Source: Candidatus Poribacteria bacterium (GTDB lineage Bacteria; Poribacteria; WGA-4E; B28-G17). From it: a DNA stretch of 5,237 bases. Position 1 is the stretch's first letter, and every line of letters starts with the position of its first letter. The notes under the pieces were generated by a model that saw nothing but the letters and a program-made list of their open reading frames with translations, did not search any database and was not told the origin of the DNA. Of the stretch, positions 1 to 5,237 are shown in pieces. The stretch covers positions 1-5,237 of the forward strand of contig QNBQ01000164.1 of the NCBI GenBank assembly GCA_003645735.1, given 5' to 3'. A program made the position numbers and the translations under genes.

Positions 1-1719
<1,719 letters not shown>

Positions 1720-1723
1720 GCCT

Positions 1724-2014
1724 TCAAAGCTCTATCGGATACCGCGTCACCCAGGCCGTCCTGCCGGAGATCCTCCAGGAGACATCCCTGCTCTCGACGA
1801 CCTTCCCCTCGTCCTCCTCCGAAAACGACCTGCCGTAACCGCGGCACAGATCTATCCCCAGCCCGTGGTAAACCCTGACCATAGCCTCGTCGTAGCTGTC
1901 GCCGGGCCGTTTGAAGTGATCGACCACGTCGGCGTTGTCGATGTAATCCCAGATCGGCACCCTATCCCCCTCCCGGAAGAAGAAGGCCGCCTCCACCCTC
2001 TCCCAAAGCTCCTT
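1724..2014 (-). pseudogene. URO-D family (uroporphyrinogen decarboxylase-like) N-terminal fragment
   Basis: Reading the minus strand from about 2014 gives KELWERVEAAF, then REGDRVPIWDYIDN, then a Gly-Ile-Asp and RGYGRSF stretch, then GRTAWVTRYPIEL and a stop at 1726-1724. The block ERVxAAxxREExDRVPIWDYID is the familiar N-terminus of URO-D superfamily proteins (TIM-barrel decarboxylases and corrinoid methyltransferase relatives). These normally run to about 330-370 residues; only about 95 remain. The only in-frame start codon is GTG at 1996, which would remove the conserved first helix. An AAAAGGAG lies at about 2009-2016, but no good start follows it at normal spacing. The 3' end is missing and the stop lies 5 bp from the convergent mfd stop, so I infer a deletion. 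Catalytic barrel residues are absent, so a functional enzyme is unlikely. A small novel protein on the same frame is possible but less likely. The family call rests on remembered consensus. Confidence 0.68.
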
Positions 2015-2015
2015 T

Positions 2016-2304
2016 TCAACCCGACCGCCTCACGGGCGTCCTCCCCTCGGTCTCATCTCCGTAATCCGTCCTGACGTGCACCTCGAACCCAGGCTCGTCA
2101 GCGTGTTGAGCGAGGAGCTCTGCCTTTTCTCTGATCCCCTCGCCGAACTCCTCACGATCCAAGGCCTCACGTAGCAAATCCCCCAATTGTAGGTTTTGCC
2201 GGCGAAACCCACCAAAGCGAGCACGGCCTTGGCCGAGTTTTCGACCGATAGCTGGGCGTTATCCACAGCCGATCGCCACCGCTTTTGCCATCCTTGAAAA
2301 GCCC
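2016..2304 (-). pseudogene. HEPN-domain protein gene, broken by several frameshifts
   Basis: Pieces of one HEPN-like helical protein lie in consecutive minus-strand frames. Positions 2304-2284 read GLFKDGK. Positions 2281 to about 2186 read RWRSAVDNAQLSVENSAKAV, then LALVGFAGKTYN. Positions 2186-2016 read QLGDLLREALDREEFGEGI, later VHVRTDYGDETEGRTP, and end at TGA 2018-2016. The AQLSVENxAKAV helix, the KTHN-like turn and the late DYGDE-GRTP motif match HEPN proteins as I remember them; many of these are toxin or nucleotide-associated and often sit beside MNT nucleotidyltransferases. No MNT gene is visible. Each break is repaired by adding one base to a short homopolymer: T4 at 2283-2286 and C5 at 2180-2184 (plus strand), and possibly two more near the C-terminus. 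No intact start is seen upstream. I infer a pseudogene. A sequencing error is a rival explanation, but the long flanking genes are clean. Confidence 0.72.
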
Positions 2305-2332
2305 TTACAAGGCGGGGGAATGAAAGGCCTCT

Positions 2333-2362
2333 TTGACCTTGAGCCGCTTAATAGGATAAACT
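2333..2362 (+). promoter_or_regulatory. Possible sigma-70-type promoter before the sulfatase remnant and fucosidase
   Basis: TTGACC (2333-2338) is five of six to a -35 box. TAAACT (2357-2362) is four of six to a -10 box, with an 18-bp spacer. The pair sits just upstream of the sulfatase-like start at 2396 and is the only reasonable match I see in this short, more AT-rich spacer. Such matches arise often by chance, so this is weak support. Confidence 0.25.
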
Positions 2363-2369
2363 AGGATAA
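2352..2369. repeat. Direct repeat TAGGATAA, two copies 10 bp apart
   Basis: TAGGATAA occurs at 2352-2359 and again at 2362-2369, separated by AC. The copies are one helical turn apart and overlap the candidate -10 region, a spacing compatible with a protein-binding site. Two 8-bp copies are also easily explained by a small tandem duplication. No regulator is known. Confidence 0.4.
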
Positions 2370-2381
2370 GCACACCTCGAT

Positions 2382-2388
2382 GAGAGGG
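2382..2388 (+). promoter_or_regulatory. Ribosome binding site of the sulfatase remnant
   Basis: GAGAGGG lies 7 bp before the ATG at 2396, which opens a typical sulfatase N-terminus (MRRRPNILF). The site supports 2396 as the original start, although the frame now closes at a TGA near 2463. Confidence 0.45.
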
Positions 2389-2395
2389 TAGCCCA

Positions 2396-2673
2396 ATGCG
2401 CCGCAGGCCGAACATACTGTTCAGATGCAGGGGAGGGTTTTGGAGCCGGATGTCCCATGTCTGACGCCGAACTTCGACAAACTGGCCTCCATGGGGGTCA
2501 GGTTCAGGATGAAGAACCTCGCCCTCGACCCGAAATACGGGGATCAGCTCCGCTGCCTCATGGCGCAGATGTGGAGGGTCGTGGGCGAGACCGGGGATCA
2601 TTCGCTTTACAACTCACATTACCCCGCTTTGAGGCTGGCCCCGTTTGGGCCGAAAACCGGAGGTGAAACATGA
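2396..2673 (+). pseudogene. Sulfatase remnant with internal deletions
   Basis: The ATG at 2396 begins MRRRPNILF, the signature first beta-strand of alkaline-phosphatase-superfamily sulfatases (RPNILxxxxDQ). After about 2422 the homology moves to another frame: MQGRVLEP (2425 on), then CLTPNFDKLASMGVRF, the conserved TPNxDxLAxxGVxF helix. At about 2498-2508 it jumps to a sulfatase-like C-terminus: MKNLALDPKYGDQL, then MWRVVGETGDHSLYNSHYP and LRLAPFGP, with a stop at 2671-2673. The formylglycine motif (C/S-x-P-x-R), most metal ligands and several hundred residues of core are absent from a family normally about 450-550 residues long, so no sulfatase activity is possible. The open 2425-2673 frame would encode only an 82-residue fusion of the two ends. 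Its stop overlaps the fucosidase start as ATGA, which suggests a former operon on sulfated fucose glycans. The family call is strong for both ends; the exact deletion points are uncertain. Confidence 0.8.
2659..2664 (+). promoter_or_regulatory. Strong Shine-Dalgarno of the GH95 gene
   Basis: GGAGGT lies 5 bp before the ATG at 2670 and is a near-perfect anti-16S match. It fixes the start of the fucosidase. It also lies inside the last codons of the decayed sulfatase frame, so the fucosidase can be translated independently of that frame. Confidence 0.8.
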
Positions 2674-5060
2674 GCCGTAAGCTCAGGCTTTGGTATAGAA
2701 GGCCGGCTGAGATCTGGGAGGAGGCCCTGCCCATAGGAAACGGGCGGCTCGGGGCGATGATCTTCGGTAAGACGAGGGAGGAGAGGATTCAGCTGAACGA
2801 AGATACGGTTTGGAGCGGCAAGCCGATAGAGAGGGAGAAGCCGGACGCGGCCAAATACCTTCCAAAAGCGAGGGAGCTGCTCTTCCAGGGCAAGTACGCC
2901 GAGGCGGAGAAACTGGTCGAGGAGAGGATCATGGGCCTCAGGCTCGAAAGAGGGGTCCACACCTACCAGATGTTGGGCGACCTAAGGCTGACCTTCGAGA
3001 TGGAGGGGGATATCTCCGATTACGAGCGGGAGCTGGATCTGGAGGAGGCGATCGCGAGGGTGACCTTCAAGGCGGGGGATGTCCCCTTCAAGCGCGAGAT
3101 CTTCGCGAGCTATCCGGATCAGGCGATAGTTGTCAGGCTCGAAGCCGGCAAGCCCGGCGCCCTGACGTTCGAGGCGCGGCTGATAAGGGAGAGGGACGCG
3201 TCGGTCGAGATCGTCGAGCCGGACAGGGTCATCCTGAAGGGGCACGTCAACGGCGGAAACGGCGTGAGGTTTGAGGCGCAGCTGAAGCTGATCCCGGAGG
3301 GCGGGGAGTTGAAGGCCGTCGAGGGAGGGCTCAGGCTCGAAGGCGGGAACGCCGCTACGCTGTTGATCGTCGCCGGGACGGATTATCGGGGGAAGGATCC
3401 CCACGATCTCTGCGAGTGGTGGATGTCAGTCGCATCCTCTAAGGGCTACGATGAGCTGAAGCGGAGGCACGTCGAGGATTACCAGCGGCTTTTCAAACGG
3501 GTCGAGCTCGATTTGGGCGAAACCGAGGCGGACGAGCTGCCGACCGATGAGAGGCTGAAGCGGGTTCAGGAGGGGGAAGAGGATCCCGGGCTTATAACGC
3601 TTTACTTCCAGTTCGGCAGATACCTGCTCATAAGCAGCTCGCGGCCCGGATGCATGCCGGCGAACCTTCAGGGGATATGGGCCGATGGGTTTTCCCCGCC
3701 CTGGAACGCCGATTACCACCTGAACATCAACCTCCAGATGAACTACTGGCCGGCGGAGGTCTGTAACCTGTCCGAGTGTCACGAGCCGCTCTTCGAACTG
3801 ATAGAGGCGCTGCGCCCGAGGGGGAGGATCACGGCCAAGAAGCTCTACAACTGCGGCGGGTTCGTGGCGCACCACACGACCGACGCCTGGTATTTCACCG
3901 CCCCTATAGGCAAGGCGGTCTACGGGATGTGGCCGATGGGGGCTGCGTGGCTCTGTCAACACCTGTGGGAGCATTACCTCTTCACGGGCGATGAGGAGTT
4001 CCTGAGGAGGAAGGCCTACCCGATCATGAAGGAGGCCGCCGAGTTCTTCCTCGATTACCTGGTCGAGGATCCCAAAACCGGGAGGCTTGTGGCCGGGCCG
4101 TCCAACTCGCCCGAAAACCGGTTCAGGACGCCCGACGGCGAAATCGCCAGCCTGACGATGGGTCCGACGATGTCGCATCAGATCATCCACGACCTGTTCA
4201 CCAACTGCATCGACGCCGCCGAGATCCTGGGGGTGGATGAGGAGTTCAGGGAGAGGCTGAGGGAGACCTTGAGGAAGCTGGCGCCGATGAGGATCGGGAG
4301 CGATGGGAGGCTGATGGAGTGGCCTGAGGAGTTCGAGGAGCCGGAGCCGGGCCACAGACACATATCGCACCTCTTCGGCCTGCATCCGGGCAAAATGATA
4401 ACCCCGCGCCACACCCCGGCCTTGGCCGCCGCGGCTCTCAGATCGCTGCAATACAGGCTCGAACACGGCAGCGGCCACACCGGGTGGAGCAGGGCGTGGA
4501 TCGTCAACTTCTTCGCGCGTCTTGAGGACGGCGAGCGGGCGTATGAGCACCTGTTGGAGCTGCTCAGAAGATCCACGCTGCCCAATATGTTCGACAACCA
4601 TCCGCCCTTCCAGATAGACGGCAACTTCGGCGGATGCGCGGGGATAGCCGAGATGTTGCTCCAAAGCCACGCCGGGGAGATCCATCTGCTGCCCGCCCTG
4701 CCCAAAGCCTGGAGAAGCGGGCGCGTCAAAGGGCTGAGGGCGAGGGGAGGGTTCGAGGTGGACATCGAATGGGAGGAGGGGGAGCTCAAGGAGGCCGTGA
4801 TACGGTCGAGCCTGGGAGGGGTCTGCAGGGTGAGGACGCCGATCCCCGTCGAGGTCGAAGGGGCTGAGGCTAAGCCGGTCGAAGGCGAAAACCCCAATCC
4901 GTTTTTTAAAGTTCACCCGGCCGAGGAGGTGGAGATGAGGTGCAGCCCCTCGACGCTCAAGCCGGTGGAGGCGAGGGAGGGATATCTGATCGAGTTCGAG
5001 ACGTCGCCGGGGGGAACCTACGTCCTCAGGGCTGCCACCTCATCCTGTAGGCGATCTTGA
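2670..5060 (+). CDS. GH95 family alpha-L-fucosidase
   Basis: This is an inverting glycoside hydrolase of family GH95, probably releasing terminal alpha-1,2-linked L-fucose. At 796 residues it has the normal family length. The N-terminal beta-sandwich begins at once ([20 protein letters not shown], residues 7-26) and runs to about 240. The (alpha/alpha)6 barrel spans about 290-690, and a C-terminal beta domain about 690-790. By analogy with Bifidobacterium AfcA, the motif [11 protein letters not shown] (350-360) gives the catalytic-water Asn pair (N352, N354), SNSPEN (478-483) the general acid E482, and FQIDGNFG (647-654) D650. [12 protein letters not shown] (562-573) is also typical. H350 matches the His that favours fucose over L-galactose, as I recall from the family literature. 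There is no signal peptide, so a cytoplasmic or otherwise non-classical location is expected. The start is fixed by GGAGGT. The frame overlaps the sulfatase remnant by ATGA, and its last residues overlap a convergent gene. Family confidence is very high; exact substrate is inferred. Confidence 0.95.
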   Translation: MSRKLRLWYRRPAEIWEEALPIGNGRLGAMIFGKTREERIQLNEDTVWSGKPIEREKPDAAKYLPKARELLFQGKYAEAEKLVEERIMGLRLERGVHTYQMLGDLRLTFEMEGDISDYERELDLEEAIARVTFKAGDVPFKREIFASYPDQAIVVRLEAGKPGALTFEARLIRERDASVEIVEPDRVILKGHVNGGNGVRFEAQLKLIPEGGELKAVEGGLRLEGGNAATLLIVAGTDYRGKDPHDLCEWWMSVASSKGYDELKRRHVEDYQRLFKRVELDLGETEADELPTDERLKRVQEGEEDPGLITLYFQFGRYLLISSSRPGCMPANLQGIWADGFSPPWNADYHLNINLQMNYWPAEVCNLSECHEPLFELIEALRPRGRITAKKLYNCGGFVAHHTTDAWYFTAPIGKAVYGMWPMGAAWLCQHLWEHYLFTGDEEFLRRKAYPIMKEAAEFFLDYLVEDPKTGRLVAGPSNSPENRFRTPDGEIASLTMGPTMSHQIIHDLFTNCIDAAEILGVDEEFRERLRETLRKLAPMRIGSDGRLMEWPEEFEEPEPGHRHISHLFGLHPGKMITPRHTPALAAAALRSLQYRLEHGSGHTGWSRAWIVNFFARLEDGERAYEHLLELLRRSTLPNMFDNHPPFQIDGNFGGCAGIAEMLLQSHAGEIHLLPALPKAWRSGRVKGLRARGGFEVDIEWEEGELKEAVIRSSLGGVCRVRTPIPVEVEGAEAKPVEGENPNPFFKVHPAEEVEMRCSPSTLKPVEAREGYLIEFETSPGGTYVLRAATSSCRRS

Positions 5061-5237
5061 AGTAGCCTATCTGTTCGGTTTCCCCCTCCTCGCCCCGATT
5101 GTAGGTGTAGACCAGGAAGAGGTTGCTTTCCGGCTTGAACTCCCAGGAGTAGAGGAAGAAGGCGCTTCTCCGGCCCTCTGAGGTGTTCTCGAACGTGAAC
5201 CTCGCCCTCATCTCGGGGGTGAACCTGTGTTCGAGGA
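5026..5237 (-). CDS. Probable outer-membrane beta-barrel protein, C-terminal end (5' partial)
   Basis: The minus-strand frame is open from the window edge to TGA at 5028-5026, giving about 69 residues of a longer protein. The ATG at 5211 is internal, since coherent sequence (LEHRFTPE) continues upstream of it. The residues alternate in a beta-strand pattern: [31 protein letters not shown], then [10 protein letters not shown] near the end. Strand pairs like [13 protein letters not shown] followed by a final aromatic strand resemble the C-terminal barrel of DUF5916-type proteins, which often carry an N-terminal carbohydrate-binding-like domain. I can support outer-membrane barrel better than any exact family. 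The stop lies inside the convergent fucosidase gene, giving a 35-bp tail-to-tail overlap. No terminator hairpin with a T-run is visible between the two genes. The function is unknown. Confidence 0.6.
   Translation of the reverse strand, partial: LEHRFTPEMRARFTFENTSEGRRSAFFLYSWEFKPESNLFLVYTYNRGEEGETEQIGYFKIAYRMRWQP

Noticed and set aside
1865..2074. A 69-codon plus-strand frame in the interval after mfd
   Set aside because: It is antisense to the URO-D fragment, whose minus-strand reading matches a known family; the plus reading matches nothing.
2292..2312. Inverted repeat CCTTG ... CAAGG as a possible terminator
   Set aside because: Only a 5-bp stem with an 11-bp loop and no following T-run; chance is sufficient.
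2320..2364. Short plus-strand ORF of 14 codons starting at ATG 2320 after a G-rich run
   Set aside because: Too short to support, overlaps the candidate promoter, and matches no known leader peptide pattern.
2305..2601. A 98-codon minus-strand frame across the spacer and sulfatase remnant
   Set aside because: It is antisense to clear sulfatase homology, and its His/Pro-rich composition looks like a shadow. Its end lies beside the HEPN remnant but does not convincingly extend it.
4178..4897. A 239-codon minus-strand frame inside GH95
   Set aside because: Ser/Pro/Leu-rich shadow of the GH95 coding strand with no domain or convincing start site.
3426..4916. A 496-codon open frame on the minus strand, antisense to the GH95 gene
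   Set aside because: It lies wholly inside a well-supported GH95 gene, has low-complexity Pro/Arg/Leu-rich composition typical of antisense frames in GC-rich DNA, and shows no recognisable domain.

Overview
The window looks like bacterial chromosome of fairly high GC, with heavy use of AGG for Arg and ATA for Ile. The gene content is Mfd, a GH95 fucosidase, a sulfatase remnant, a URO-D family remnant, a HEPN remnant and an outer-membrane-type beta-barrel C-terminus. This suggests a diderm, polysaccharide-degrading lineage. A Poribacteria-like or related uncultured phylum is my guess from protein style only; the window holds no taxonomic marker that settles it.

Layout. Positions 1-1719 (+) hold the C-terminal half of transcription-repair coupling factor Mfd, cut by the left window edge. 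Positions 1720-2669 are a roughly 950-bp stretch with no intact gene, but it is not empty: it is a run of decayed genes. In order these are a URO-D family fragment on the minus strand (about 1724-2014), a HEPN-domain gene on the minus strand broken into several frames (about 2016-2304), a short spacer with a possible promoter and a 10-bp-period direct repeat (about 2333-2369), and a sulfatase remnant on the plus strand (2396-2673). The sulfatase remnant keeps only pieces of its N- and C-terminus. Positions 2670-5060 (+) hold an intact GH95 alpha-L-fucosidase. Positions 5026-5237 (-) hold the last ~70 residues of a probable outer-membrane beta-barrel protein, which converges on the fucosidase and overlaps it by 35 bp.

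How it fits together. Mfd is a housekeeping DNA-repair gene and is probably unrelated to the rest. The sulfatase remnant overlaps the fucosidase start by an ATGA, so the two were probably once a co-transcribed pair acting on sulfated fucose-containing glycans (inference). The sulfatase has since lost its catalytic core while the fucosidase kept its reading frame and catalytic motifs. I found no convincing new biological system. The most interesting content is the gene graveyard between mfd and the fucosidase, which a standard annotation would leave blank or fill with spurious ORFs.
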